From NCBI GenBank assembly GCA_023374045.1, contig CM041776.1, forward strand, positions 353,150,296 through 353,214,295: a DNA stretch of 64,000 nucleotides, given 5' to 3'. A program made the position numbers and the translations under genes. This document shows positions 26,641 through 39,039 of this stretch, one piece after another. The notes under the pieces are model-generated. The model was not told where the DNA came from. It made no database searches and saw nothing but the letters and a program-made list of their open reading frames with translations. The stretch comes from Limonium bicolor. Taxonomy: Eukaryota; Streptophyta; Magnoliopsida; Caryophyllales; Plumbaginaceae. Numbering within the stretch: position 1 is the first letter of the stretch; every line of letters starts with the position of its first letter.

Positions 26641-27500
26641 TTCACAATCAATTATTCAATTCCAAAACAATTCAAAACCCCAAAGGACAAATTCAACTTT
26701 AAATCAGTCAAAATTGAGGCCCAAAATCAAGGCTCAAAACCGAGGCCCCAATCATTCCAAAATCGAGGCCCAACATTACCCAAAATCGAGGCCCAACTTA
26801 ACCCAAAATCGAGGCACAATCATCCCACCTTTATGAAGCCCTTTTGGACCCAAATAATAAAGCCCATTCGGACTCAACTAATAAGGCCAATTTGGACCCA
26901 AATCACAAGGCCCATTTCGGCCCAAATCTTAAGCTCATATTTGACCTAAAAATCAAGCTCAAACCTGGCCCAATTTTTAAACCAATTTCTTGCCCGATTT
27001 TGAAACTCATTTATGCCCCAATTTCAAAGCCTATTTCTAGGCCCAAACCTAAAAGCCCATTCTGACCTAATCCAATAGACCCAATCTGGCCAAACATTCC
27101 AAGCCCTATTCAACCTTACTATCAAGCCTAATTTAGCCCAATTTGGCCCACTTCAGCCCACTAACCCGACCCACTAACCCAAATCAGGCCAATTCCAATC
27201 CAAAAAAATTTCCAATTCAATTACAATTCCAATTCAGTTTCAATCAATTCCAATCTAATTTCATTTCATTCCAACTCAATTTCAATCCAACTCAATTCAG
27301 TTTAACTTCAATTTCAATCCCAATTCCAATTCAACTTTCAATTCAAATTCAAATCCAAATCAATTCAATTTCAATCTCAATTGCAATTCCATTTCAATTT
27401 CAATTCCAAATCAATTTCAACTCAACTTTAATTCAATTCCAATCCAAATCAATTCCAATTCAAACGTCTCTATACATTTCCAATTCATGAACCCCAACTT
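26640..27500. repeat. low-complexity C/A-rich tract with CCCAAAATC and CAATTC repeats
   Basis: About 26700-27130 is built from irregular repeats of gaggcccaa / aagcccattt / tggaccaaat type units. About 27180-27480 is built from (tc)caattcaattt units. Translations are compositionally biased (Pro/Lys/Ile, then Gln/Phe/Asn/Ser), as expected of such DNA. No protein family is seen. Confidence 0.8.
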
Positions 27501-28740
27501 GAAACATCAAACTCACAGAAGTTCTCAATATTCACAGCTTCTGAAACACTTCCAGCCATCAAAGTTGTAGTCATCCTCCGCTACTCCCAACATCTCAAGA
27601 TCACATTCGTTTCTAAACTTTGATTGTCTCACATACTCGAATGTCTCATAGACTTGAACGTCTCACAAACTCGAATGTCTCATACTCTGAATTTCTCATA
27701 GACCCGAGCGTCTCACTGACTTTTCCCAAGGTTTCGAGTGTCTCACAGACCCAAGCGTCTCGCTAACTTCATCATCTCAAGGTTTTAAATCTCTCACAGA
27801 CTCGAGCGTCTCATGGACTCTAGCCTCCCGCGAGGATTCAAGCATCTCCTAAAAACTCTCAAATCTCAAACAACACTCGAATATCTTCAAACTCCACATA
27901 CATCAAAGCTTCCAAAACCCTAAAACCCTGAACTACGCAAGGTCTGATCTCAACAGGGAATTGAGTACGTAGGTAACCCTGAGGGTGCGACCCCATTCCA
28001 AAACAAAAAATCATTTTCCCACTGTGAGGTGGTACCCATACCTCTCAAAGTATTCGAATCTTTTTTTACTTACTTTAAACCCTCAAACTTTTAGACTTCA
28101 GATCTTCTTCATCCACTTAATCCTTAACCTTTCCTCAATTTTCCATTCTACATTCAGTCAACTCTTCAACCCATCAATCCTTTCATTTGGTGTCAACTTG
28201 GCAGAAAAGCTCGTCTCATCCACTTTTTATCTCTCTTCCTCTCATATCCTATCTTTGTGGTCCTACAATGAATCTCTTTTAAAAAAGGGTTTTGAAAGAA
28301 GGCAATCCCGACAATTAAAGATCGAGGTTTCCTCGGGCACATACAAAGCCGTGGTAGTTTCCACTTCCAAGGGGTGTAACCCAGTGCGAATCCACACCAA
28401 ATCTCTGTAATGACCAGATAAGTCCTATGCAATTTCAAAGTCAATCATCTAACGGTTCTTAGAACCCTCATTCTCTTTCCTTCCTAGTTCACTTTAGGTT
28501 AAACTATGTGGTGACTCTAGTCAATTCCGCCCTTAGGGCATAAGTCCGTGTGGAGCCCATTGAGAGCGGGTGTAGTACTCACAAGCATTTCCCTTAAGCT
28601 TTCTGGGAAAGACGAACGATAAAATAGGTATTTGAGGGATGCCAGAATAACAGATTTTACCCTCCAAAGAATAGATATTTCTAGGATCTATGTTTTTTAG
28701 TAAGACCATTTAAATAGACCCCCTCATACCGAAAAAATCA
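27500..28740. other. LTR- or UTR-like non-coding DNA
   Basis: At 27600-27830 a loose repeat (tctcacagactcgaacgtctca) recurs many times. Further right, blocks such as gagtacgtaggtaaccctgagggtgcgacccc (27963-27995), tatgtggtgactctagtcaa (28506-28525) and gcccattgagagcgggtgtag recall LTR and leader sequences of plant Gypsy elements. I cannot find paired ends. The ORFs here are unconvincing. Confidence 0.45.
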
Positions 28741-30253
28741 CCATCCACAAGGTGTTTGTCTGAATGCCACTGAGGAAAATTTTACTAGTGGTCAATCTAA
28801 GTGGAAACAAAATCAAGGAAGGGGCAGAGGTTACAGTTATTTCATAATTCAGGACAATCTTCTAATAACTCTGGAGGAAGGGGAAGATATAATAATAATG
28901 GTGGTCGTGGTGGATCTACTTACTTTAGTGCCAACCATATTCCATACCAGTCTATCAAAATTTCTAGAATAAAGGCCATGTAGCTGCCAGCTATTTTCAC
29001 ACATTCAATCAAACTTATCAACATGGTACCTCTAATCCCTCAGGCTCATTCTCAGGTAATGTTACTGGATCTATATCTCATAATGAGTGGCTGCCTGATA
29101 CTGCAACCACTCATCATTTTACATAAGACATGGCTCGGTTGAACTTAAACAATTCTTACTATATTGGTCATGATAGTGTTACTCCTGGGGATGGATCCTC
29201 ACTTCCTATTACTCATGATGGTTCAGGTTCCATCCCTCACACTTCTAGTGAATTTGTTCTTAATCAGTTATATCATTCTCCCCACCTCCACAAAAACCTT
29301 ATATCAGTTAGTAAGTTCTGCAGAGACAATAGCTCTTATTTTGAATTTTTTATGATCACTTTATTTTGAAGGATCTCAAAACTTAGAAGCCTTTACTCCA
29401 AGGAAAGGTTAGGGATGGTGTTTATGTGCTTCCTCACCTTCCTCAACTAGAGAGTCACTCTACCAAGCTCCTTCCAGGCACCAAAGTTAGCTCCACAATC
29501 TGGCATAACAGATTGGATCATCCCTCTCATTTTGTCATAAATAAGATTCTAATTGATTATTGTCTTTCTTCCCTAAATGCTAAGTTTAGTAGTTTTTGTA
29601 ATGCTTGTACTTATGCAAGCACCATGCCTTCCCTCATTATCTAAGTACTTATGTTTCCACTGCAATTTTTCAGTTACTTTACGGATGTTTTGGGGCTCTC
29701 CTATGTGACCTCTATGGATGGCTATAAATACTTTTTGTTGATTGTGGATGACTATACTAAGTACATTGGGTCTATCCTATGACAACAAAGTCTGATATCT
29801 CTATGATCTTTGATCTATTAGTAAGTTGGTTCAAAATCAGTATACTACCAATGTTAATAGTATTCAAATTGATGGCGGTGGTGAGTTTGTGGCCCTTAAA
29901 CCTTTGGTTGATACTTTTGCCATTAATTATCATTTTTCTGCTCCTATTCTCACCAGCAGCAAGGGGCTGTGAAGATCGAAATTGTTACATTTTGGACAAG
30001 GCACTTAAACTATTGTATCACTCTAGTTTGCCCTTTAATTATTGGTCATATGTTGTTGTTACTGTTATTTTCCTAAGCAAAAAAACCCCTACCAAGACTT
30101 TACACTACAAAACACCCTTTGAATTTCTCTTTCAAATAACCTCCTGATTTTACTATCCTAAGGGTTTTGGTTGTGCCTATTGGCCCACCTAAGACCTCTC
30201 AAGAACAATATAACTAGCTTTTCATATCATAGTTATGTGCTTCCTTGGGTACT
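28741..30253 (+). pseudogene. copia-3: broken Ty1/Copia gag-pol fragment
   Basis: Plus-strand fragments appear in element order. The Gly/Arg/Asn-rich Gag C-terminus is at 28801-28983. The protease to GAG-pre-integrase block (LYHSPHLHKNLISVSKFC) is at 29130-29370. The zinc-binding IWHNRLDHPSHFVI...FCNACTYAS is at 29480-29620. Integrase core pieces follow (29690-30140, LLIVDDYTKY-like, then RNCYILDKALKLLYHSSLPF). Stops interrupt each piece. The fragment ends abruptly at the left LTR of the outer Gypsy element at 30254, so the rest was displaced by that insertion. Confidence 0.85.
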
Positions 30254-33200
30254 GTAACACCCTACTAGTTCGGCTCCTAATGATCCTGTAAATGTCGCAC
30301 ATAATAAATAAGTCGCAGCGGTAAAACAGACTGTCGCTCTAATGGTGTCACTGTTATCACTCGCCCATACGGGTGATAACGATTACCTGATAATCAACTT
30401 GCGAAACGTATTCCCGCAGTGATCACAAGAGATAGATAGTAGACTTAACAATTTAAAAAAAATCCAACAACAATCGATTATTACAGACCGTACTCGTGAG
30501 CATCTAACCAAAATACACCTCGGTTACACAACCCGAGTCCAAAGTAACATAAATATCCAACCGTACCAAGTCTTTACCAACAGTAAAATTACAACCGTCG
30601 CGCCCCGCGTCGACCCACCAGCTAATCTCCTGAAATAAAAATGGTTTGTGGTATGGAATCAGCCCTGCTGAGTATGTTATCACATGCCCCGTCATGCCCC
30701 CTCAAACCCCTCATTATTTGGTCGAGAGCATGAGATTCGTTACATGCAATACCGTTTTAATATTAATTGTAAAACATTTAACAGTAGTATCCATACAATA
30801 GCACAACCATCAACACACATATATAACCACAAGTAAACCAATGAACAACAAAGCGAAACAACGAGAATAACTAACAAGTAATTCTCGTCCATGGTGTAGA
30901 AACCAATATTGTTCGCCACTGTACAAGTCTCACTGTATTATTGTTCAGTTATATCTAGTGACAATGTCTCGTTAAAAACGACATGCTCTAAATTACTCAT
31001 ATATTATGGCGGGTCACCCACGGCAGTAGCCACTCCAACGGTAGAGTCTCCGACCAACGAGCCATTCTAGCTCACGGGAAATTTTCTTGATACTTACGGA
31101 CCCGTACGCGGACATCCTGGTATCGTTTTTGTGATCACAGCGCGCACCAAGAGCCACATCCTCTTGGCTTTACTATCTTTCATTAATTAAGTATACCATC
31201 GCATCGCATTATTTTTTTTCCTAACACCGCAGACTAAGATCATTAGTCCAATCCGGAGTCTGTAAACTCGGGATCCAATGTTAGATACGAGAGCGGCGTA
31301 TAGGAATGCCAATGCTCCGTATAAAAGTCTCAGATAATATGTATATCTTATTATCATAGTGCTACAACGTTTTTCTGACGATCCTTATATTTCATATAGA
31401 TAGCACCATAGCCGCTAGTTCGTTTTATATATAGGTCCATATATACGAACCGATACTGTTAACTCAACAACAGTAAATAATAAGCAGCTATAAATATACA
31501 GTTCATGCATTTAATTAACACATTCAGACAAACAATCTTATCACAGATCACACAAAGTCTGAACTAAGGAAGCCATCAGACAATCAGAGACACATAACAA
31601 CAACCGTTCACCCTGATTGTATTACGGTGGAGTATGAATCAGCAAGATCCTAGCTCCGTGCGTCGCCTCTAACAGTCTAAACAATACATATGCTCTACTG
31701 ATTAGCATCCCGTACAATAACATAACTCTACGGTACCTCGTACCGTCACTAATACCTCCCGGTTAATCCCCCGTTACTAACTGTCAACATTTGTCGGGTT
31801 TTCGGCTTAACTCGAGATTTGAAAAAAAACGTTATATTACATGCGTAGTCTTGTCTTGTATTAACTTACTTAAAGTTGAACTTGTTATCGCATGTGACTT
31901 AACATACCCTTGTATGTCGTATAGTTTGTTTCTATATTGTATGCATGATTCTTTATCATGTATTAGACATCTCACCTTAGTATTTATCTTTCTAAGGTTT
32001 GTTTTTTTTTTCTTCCAAGTTCAATGCGGTATAATTCATTTGTAAACAATACTTTCAATTATGTAAATCCTTATTATCACATGTATACTATTAACATTAG
32101 AATTCCATATCCAATGTTTGTAATTTTTTCCCCTCTGCCTTATATCATTTTAATTATGAAAGTACATGGTTATTGAACCATATATATATTTTTTAAAAAA
32201 AATGTTAATATTTCCGAACAGCACCTATGTTCTTAAATATTTACAAAATCCACCCATAATTAATATATGTTACATTATAGTTATTATAACATATTAAACA
32301 ATTATAACATATAGTTGTAAATTGTTTAAAATACCAAACAGCCCCTTATATTTTCGGCGTTCACTATAAACCACTAAACTTTATAAATCACAAATCAACC
32401 TCAATTATATTTCCTTGTTACACTAATAACCACCTATATTATAATCCTTAAACCTTAAATAATATAACCTATGGTTATTTTTTTAAAATAACCGAACAGA
32501 CCCCCTAGGTCTATTCTAATTATTTTTCCACCACTTAACTTTCTTTATTCACCAAATTCCCCTCTTTATAACATATAGTTTTCTAATATCATCAAAACTA
32601 TATATATACATATATCTTGATAAAACCTTATATATAACTCAAAAATTACCAAACTATACCAAAAGGTTATAAACATCATTACTAACCTTATATTTCTCTA
32701 AATCTCGGCTTTACCACTATGTTACCCATTTGTAACAATATTATGAAATATCTTATTATACTTATAATTCATATAAACTCCAAATTTAACCAAATCAACT
32801 TCTAAAAATTCCTAATAACCTAAGGTTTGTACTAAACTCCATTTAGTACCCCAAGTTTTCGGAAATCACAATACCACCCCAAGTCTTATAAATCTTTTAC
32901 AATTTAATAAGTATCTTATTATAAGGTAGTATTTTAATTTCTAAATTCTCCAAAATTGGTCAAAGTCTCCTATATAGTCAACTTTGACTTCTAATACCAA
33001 ATTGGACCCAAACCTTTCGGTAATCACAAAACTTCACCTATACTTTTCTATTTTTACAATTTTGACCCAAAACCTTATAAAATGTTATAATTTTTATTAA
33101 ATTCATTTAAAAACCCTAAATTCCTCTAAATAAGCCCACGGCCTAATATTGTTAGTAATTACGTTTGACCCCAAATTTAATTATATAAGCATAAATCAAC

Positions 33201-35049
33201 TAAATAAGCTTTAAACTTAAATTAAAATGGCCTAATGACATGGCCTTATTACAACCTTGAACTTGCAAAATAAATTACACTTTAAATGTCTCAAAATATA
33301 GCATATACTCACGGCCTCACTTTAATTTAATTATTTTTCCACATAATGTCATAATTTGACCATTATGTTAATTAAATCTCTTAAATGACTAGCTTAATTT
33401 ATCTTAGTCATTTTTTTCCATTTCTAGGTTAATATAACCCATATTATAACTCCACTCTCGACAATATTAATATATATACTTAGAAATTATAAAATCATAA
33501 GTTTTAAGGTGTTTATACCTTGATTTCTCCTTGTATGAATTCGGCCACTTGAAGGAAATTCACCACATCATTTAGACATGTTTAATACACCAAAATAAGA
33601 TATGGTTATACTCCAAGCTTGAGCTTAACCATAAGGAATTAATGTAAGATTTAAGGCAAAAATCACCTTAAAAATGCAAGGGACTTCAAGATGGATTCGG
33701 CCTGAATTAACACACCACAAGGTGTTAGATCCACCATATAGACATAGGAAATAGCTAGACAACAACAAGCTGCCTTGGTATTGGTTTTACCTTGGAAAAA
33801 TGCCTTAAAGAAGGGTATTTCCTTTAGATCTCGGCCTCCCTTGCTTCAAATGGCTAACCAACTGATTGAACATGTAAATATGAAGATTATGAGTGTATAA
33901 ACTCATAAAAATCAAAGGAAGAAAATCGGATGAAGAGAGAGAAGCTTAAGGTATGTTTTTCCCTTAAAATGCAAATTTGGAAACCTTGGTGCCTTACTTG
34001 TTTCAGCCGAGTTTGGTTGTTGTCCAAGGTCTAAAATACTGAGAATAAGCCATAGGAATTGATAAGTCACGAGATCCAAGCAGATGGGTGAAAGATGAAG
34101 AAAAAGAGCCAAAATAAGCCTTAAACCATTACCTTAGAAGCTTAGAGATGGAGTTGCCTTCCTAACTCAAGAACCGGTTGAGAGAGTTTGGAAGGTGAGT
34201 GAGCTCGGCTGGAATGGAGCTAGGGCAAGAGAATGATTGGAGATGAGTCTTAATAATTGAAAATGCTACTTTTGATTAGTTTATTGATTTGTAAATGGGT
34301 AATGACTCATCCAATGGATAAGTATGGGCTGGCACCGATTATTGGAGGGGAAAGCTGGCCTCACACGTTTTTGGAGGCTGGTGAGTCAAATAATGGAGCA
34401 AGAGTGTATTAATTAATCAAAAGGTAAAGTAGTCTCCTTAATTTAAGGGCTTGTGTTGGAGACTTGTCTCTTGTATGTGCAAGTGGCTAATTAAACCCCT
34501 ATTGCTTGTGGCTGCCGATTTCATGTGGTCCAAGGGGTCAACTTTGACCTCTTGACCATTCTTAGTCAATGTTGACTCAAACGGGCCCCATTTTAGGGTT
34601 TTATTAATATTTTAATATTAAATTTGTAAAAATTGTAAACTTCTGGAATTAAATTCCTAATATGATATAATGTAATATAATATCATATTTAAAGGTAATT
34701 ATAACCTTTAAGCCCATTAAAAACCAATTTAGAAGGCAATTTCACAAAAACGTGCTTTAAGGTGTTTTAGTGCACATTTTGTGTTGCCAGGTGCTTCTGA
34801 GCTTAGTTCTCTTTGAGAATAGTTTTGTTGTGTTTTTACTTCATTATAATACTTATGAATCCACTTTGGATCCTATTTGAGGTCATACAATCTTTATGGT
34901 GCTTTAAAGCACATTTTGGCTTTACCGATCTTAAGGCGTGTTTTGCCTTGTTGAGATCTTTTAGATTGTTCCCCAATAATTTAGATGTTTATTAATCATT
35001 AGATCATTAATAGATCATTTAATTAGTTTTTAAGGTTAGGGGTATTTCA
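30254..35049 (-). repeat. outer element 3' LTR (4.8 kb)
   Basis: Plus-strand ends are TGTAACACCC...GGGGTATTTCA. The first 1.7 kb matches 56035-57777 nearly base for base. In a hand count over the first ~145 bases there are two substitutions and three short indels. No coding capacity; the remaining sequence is AT-rich, with long stretches lacking structure. Confidence 0.9.
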
Positions 35050-35068
35050 GTCTACCCCCTTAAAAAGG
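35050..35068 (-). other. outer element polypurine tract
   Basis: On the minus strand it reads CCTTTTTAAGGGGGTAGAC directly before the LTR start TGAAATACCCC. A purine-rich G tract at this place primes plus-strand synthesis. A very similar tract lies 390 bp upstream at 35437-35455. Confidence 0.75.
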
Positions 35069-35487
35069 CTTCGTCCCGAAGTCCTTAACCTCTACAGTTC
35101 ACCTAAGGAATCAAGTTCCACTAAGTAACCAAACAGTCCATCGCTAGGGAGTAACTCCCACTAGGTTCAAACCTAGTCTATACATACAACATATATCAAA
35201 TAGCCAAACCTCATGGTATAAACTCATTCGTTCCATAGCACTAAACAAGGTGCACATCCCATTCATCCACAAAAGTACTCAGCGGTACTATATATATATT
35301 CAACAGGTGCACTAAGGCACATACATAAGATGTATCACACATACAATCATCCAAACCAAACATGTATGACAGCATACTACAAAACACACCACCAAAACAA
35401 GACCTAATGCATAACATATGCGCAAGCCAAGTGGTCTACCCCCCTTAAAAAGGGTTTGACCTCGAACCCGTACAAGTATCACAGCTA

Positions 35488-35717
35488 CTACTCGAAGAGT
35501 GCGGGATACTTCGCTCTCATGGAGTCCTCTAACTCCCAAGTAGCCTCCTCCACCTCATGGTTCGACCAGAGAACCATGACCATGCTAACAGTCTTGTTCC
35601 TAGTCTGTCGTTCGTATCGAGAATGCGGAGTGGTACTTCCTCATATCGTAGAGCGGGGTCCAACTCTAAAGTCTCTGGCTGTAACACGTGCGATGGGTGG
35701 GGCACATACTTCTTCAA
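35488..35717 (-). pseudogene. outer element integrase C-terminal tail, chromodomain-like
   Basis: The minus-strand frame encodes HPSHVLQPETLELDPALRYE and EVPLRILD. After one frameshift near 35600 it goes on with MVLWSNHEVEEATWELEDSM and RAKYPALFE, then stop TAG at 35488-35490. The VLW.NH.VEEATWE...M..KYP..F block is the divergent chromodomain found at the end of Tekay/Del integrases. It is thought to steer integration to particular chromatin. It follows the integrase core directly. Confidence 0.85.
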
Positions 35718-36568
35718 CTGTGAAACATGAAAGACGTTGGCACCCTCCCGAGCTCTGCTGGCAAATCCAGTCTGTAGGCTAACGGGCCCACTCGCTCCCT
35801 AATCGCATAAGGTTCAACATACTTTGGGCTCAACTTGCCCTTCTGCCCGAACCGGAATATCCCCTTCATGGGTGACACTCTGAGGAATACCATGTCATCA
35901 GTAGTGAACTCAATGTCCCTCCTCTTGGTGTCTGCATATGATTTCTGCCGGTCCTGAGCTGATTTCATGTTCTTACGAATCTGTAGGACATACTCCTTAA
36001 TTTGCTCTAGGTACTCAGGTCCTAGAAGCGTATTCTCGCTGGCCTCATCCCAGCATAAGGGAGTCCTACATGGCCTACCGTATAGTGCCTGAAACGGTGG
36101 CATCTTAATCGAGGAGTGGTAGCTGTTGTTGTAGGCGAACTCTATCAGATGTAGTCGCTCTAACCAACTCCCCTGAAAATCTAAGGCATATGCTCTCAGC
36201 ATGTCCTCCAGTGTCTGGATGGTCCTCTCACTCTGACCGTCGGTCTGTGGGTGGAACGCCGTACTAAGCTTCAGCTTCGTACCCAAGGCTTCCTGAACTT
36301 GACCCCAGAATCTAGACAAAAATCGAGGGTCCCTATCAGATACAATGGTCTTTGGCACACCATGGTACCGGATCATCTCCTTCTGGAACAAGTCCGCTAA
36401 CTTCGGGACCCTCCAGGTATCCTTCATCGCAACAAACTTTGCCACCTTCGTCAGACGGTCCACAATGACCCAAATCGTGTTCAGTCCTCCCTTAGGTCGG
36501 TGGGAGACCGACAACGAAATCCATCGAGATGTCCTCGAACTTCCAGCAAGGAATAGGCATAGACTGCA
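35714..36568 (-). pseudogene. outer element integrase core
   Basis: Near 36510-36560 a frame reads [13 protein letters not shown], holding the first catalytic Asp. The long frame 35714-36514 then shows WVIVDRLTKVAKFVAM, GVPKTIVSDRDPRF (second Asp) and TAFHPQTDGQSERTIQTLED (catalytic Glu). The DDE triad is therefore encoded, but a frameshift near 36515 separates the first Asp from the others. The region ends in the SH3-like LSPKYVEPYAI..RVG block. It inserts the cDNA into host DNA. Confidence 0.92.
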
Positions 36569-37058
36569 CTAACCGCCGGGTCTCCTATGCTCAAACTTAA
36601 CCTTTTGGCAGGTCAAGCATCTAGTCACGTAATCAGCTACATCCTTCTTCATCCCGCTCCACCAGAAATGGACCTTTAAGTCCTTGTACATCTTCGAAGA
36701 ACCGGGGTGGACGGATAAGGACGAGCAATGAGCCTCCTGGAGTATCTTCTCCTTCAAATCTGGAGAAGACTCTAGAATACATAACCGGCCATTCAGTCGA
36801 ATCAAGCTATCATCACACAGTTCGAAGTCATATTTCTGGCTCTCAAAGCAGCCCTCTAGCATTTTCTGCCTGATACTCTCCATGTACTGGTCACTCTCTT
36901 GCGCAGCTCGTATCTCATCAATCATACTGCTGCTCGCCAATAGTGTAAATAATGAATGAGCTCTGCGGCTCAGGGCGTCGGCTACCACATTCGCCTTGCC
37001 CTCCTTGTATCTCAAGTCTATGTCGTAGTCCTTCAAGAACTCGACCCATCTCTCTGTC
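36569..37058 (-). pseudogene. outer element RNase H end and integrase zinc finger
   Basis: The frame encodes DIDLRYKEGKANVVADALSR, the end of the Ty3 RNase H. About 90 residues later comes LSVHPGSSKMYKDLKVHFWW and DYVTRCLTCQKVKFEH, the HHCC integrase zinc-binding domain. A frameshift separates it from the preceding RNase H part. Confidence 0.9.
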
Positions 37059-37640
37059 GCATGTTCAGCTCCTTCTGAGAGAAGAGATGCTGTAACTCTT
37101 GTGATCAGAGTAGATAGTGATTGTCACACCGTAAAGATAATGTCGCCAAATCTTCAAAGCGAAGACTACCGCGCCTAACTCAAGGTCGTGTGTGGGGTAA
37201 TTCACCTCATGCTTCTTCAGCTGTCGGGATGCGTAGGCAACTACCTTCCCGTGCTGCATAAGCACACAGCCTAGACCGGTTCCAGAGGCATCACAATATA
37301 CCTCGAACCCATCGGTGCCCTCAGGAATAGTAAGAACGGGTGCCGATGTCAGGAGATCCTTCAGCGTCTGAAAGGACTGCTCACACTCTGCAGACCATAA
37401 GAACTGGGACTCCTTCTTCATTAGATTAGTCATCGGTTTGGCCTCTTTGGAGAAGTCCTTCACGAACCTTCTATAGTAACCGGCCAAACCCAGAAAGCTT
37501 CGAACGTCTGTAACTGTCTTTGGCCTTGGCCAACTCTTCACTGCCTCGATCTTAGCAGGATCTACAGATATCCCGTCTGCTGATATGATGTGTCCTAAAA
37601 ATGACACGCTGCCTAACCAAAACTCACACTTCGAGAGCTT
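37059..37640 (-). pseudogene. outer element RT thumb and RNase H
   Basis: The frame begins [20 protein letters not shown], the RT thumb, followed by [18 protein letters not shown]. RNase H follows with [17 protein letters not shown] (Asp), the glutamate in [20 protein letters not shown], and IYSDHKS (Asp). These are the expected catalytic acids. Frameshifts at both ends (about 37085 and 37640) break the polyprotein. Confidence 0.92.
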
Positions 37641-38621
37641 GGCATACAGCTGGTTCTGTCACATAATGTTCAAAACCTGTCTCAAATGTAACTCGTGATC
37701 CTCTCTGGTCTTCGAATAGATCAGAATATCGTCGATGAAGACCACAACTGAACTATCAAGCCGTTCTCTAAAGAGACGGTTCATCAAATCCATGAATATG
37801 GCTGGCGCATTCGTCAGTCCAATGGCATAACGGTGAACTCGTAATGTCCATACCGTGTCGAAAGCTGTCTTCTCTATGTCATCCTCTGCAATCCTAATCT
37901 GATGGTAGCCAGGTGTGAGGTCTATCTTTGAGAACACACTGGCCCCTCTCAACTGGTCAAATAAGTCATCAATCTGCGGCAACGGATACTTGTTCTTGAC
38001 CGTGACCGCATTAAGCTCGCGGTAGTCGATGCAGAGTCGCATACTGCCGTCCTTCTTCTTGACGAATAATACTGGAGCACCCCAAGGAGAAACACTAGGT
38101 CGAATGAATCCCTTGTCGAGGAGGTCCTCCAGCTGTACCTTCAGCTCCCTCATCTCAGCCGGTGTCATACGGTAGGGTGCCTTAGCAATAGGGCCCGTAC
38201 CTGGCAATAAGTCGACGGCGAACTCAATCTCACGCACAGGCGGCATGCCTGGCAACTCATCAGGAAACAAATCAGGAAAGTCTGCCACGACTGGTATGTC
38301 TATATCCATCTCGTCGCACTGTCTCGTGTCCTGTACATAACAGGGGAAGGCTTGTCGGCCCTTCCTAACATCCTTCATCAGGGACAACGCTGACACGATC
38401 TTGACAGTTGGCTCTCTCCTCACACTGCGGTATGACACTGTCTTGCCGCTCGGCCCCTTCAGTAGCAGTCGATGCTCTGCGCAATGAAGGCGGCCCTTAT
38501 GCTTCTGCAGCCAATCCATACCCACTATAATATCAAAGCCCAAGTTCTTAAACTCAATCAAATCGATGGGAAAAGTCTCATTCATAATGCTGATCTCCGA
38601 CCCTATGTACTGCTGGTGCAA
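37641..38621 (-). pseudogene. outer element reverse transcriptase
   Basis: The 320-residue open frame shows [20 protein letters not shown] (end of protease), then [70 protein letters not shown] and [13 protein letters not shown]. The catalytic FIDD is intact. This is a Ty3/Gypsy RT of the chromovirus type. The frame stops at 37659 just after the catalytic box, where a frameshift leads into the thumb. Confidence 0.94.
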
Positions 38622-38933
38622 CCTACTTTCTCCTTCGATGGAAGGGTGACTGAAAAGTCTGAAAGCTGTTCGGGGCAGCCCCCAGCTTCATAGCAAATGC
38701 CGAGGAAATAAAGAATGTGAAGCCCTGAGTCGAACAATACGGTAGCACTAACACCATCAACAGGAAAGGTACCTGAGATCATCTCCCGTATCAGCATCGA
38801 GTCTCAATAAATCAGTAATCTACTGTCGGTTGTAATTGTCATACCTGTGATGACATTACCGGACTCCTTGGCTTGCGCCATATCTAGGATGCAGATGGTA
38901 CCCTCTTTCATCTCCGTAGCCTGAAGTTATGAA
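38603..38933 (-). pseudogene. outer element protease
   Basis: Minus-strand frames give TICILDMAQAKESGNVITG (about 38910-38850), the usual entry to the Gypsy protease. They then give GTFPVDGVSATVLFDSG at about 38770-38720, with the aspartic protease active site as DSG. The residues after it (LHILYFL) no longer match the usual DSGATHSF pattern. A stop lies between the two blocks at about 38805. It would cleave the polyprotein. The entry is preceded on the minus strand by ATAACTTCAG, a plausible splice acceptor at about 38934. Confidence 0.85.
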
Positions 38934-39039
38934 TTAACGGTATCAACAAACTGAACACATTTACTTGAAAGTATAAGACTCTTATTTCATTCATTCAACT
39001 GTTTTATACAAGGTTACACACTTAACCACGATTATTACA
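38934..39039 (-). other. non-coding spacer between AlkB stop and protease
   Basis: About 100 bases with stops in all minus frames. It starts right after the AlkB stop codon and ends in a pyrimidine-containing AG (TAACTTCAG) at the start of the protease frame. It may be the 3' end of an intron that removes AlkB, or simply an untranslated spacer. Confidence 0.5.

Noticed and set aside
27143..27490. 115-aa Gln/Phe/Asn-rich ORF
   Set aside because: Encoded by CAATTC low-complexity DNA; no sign of a real gene.
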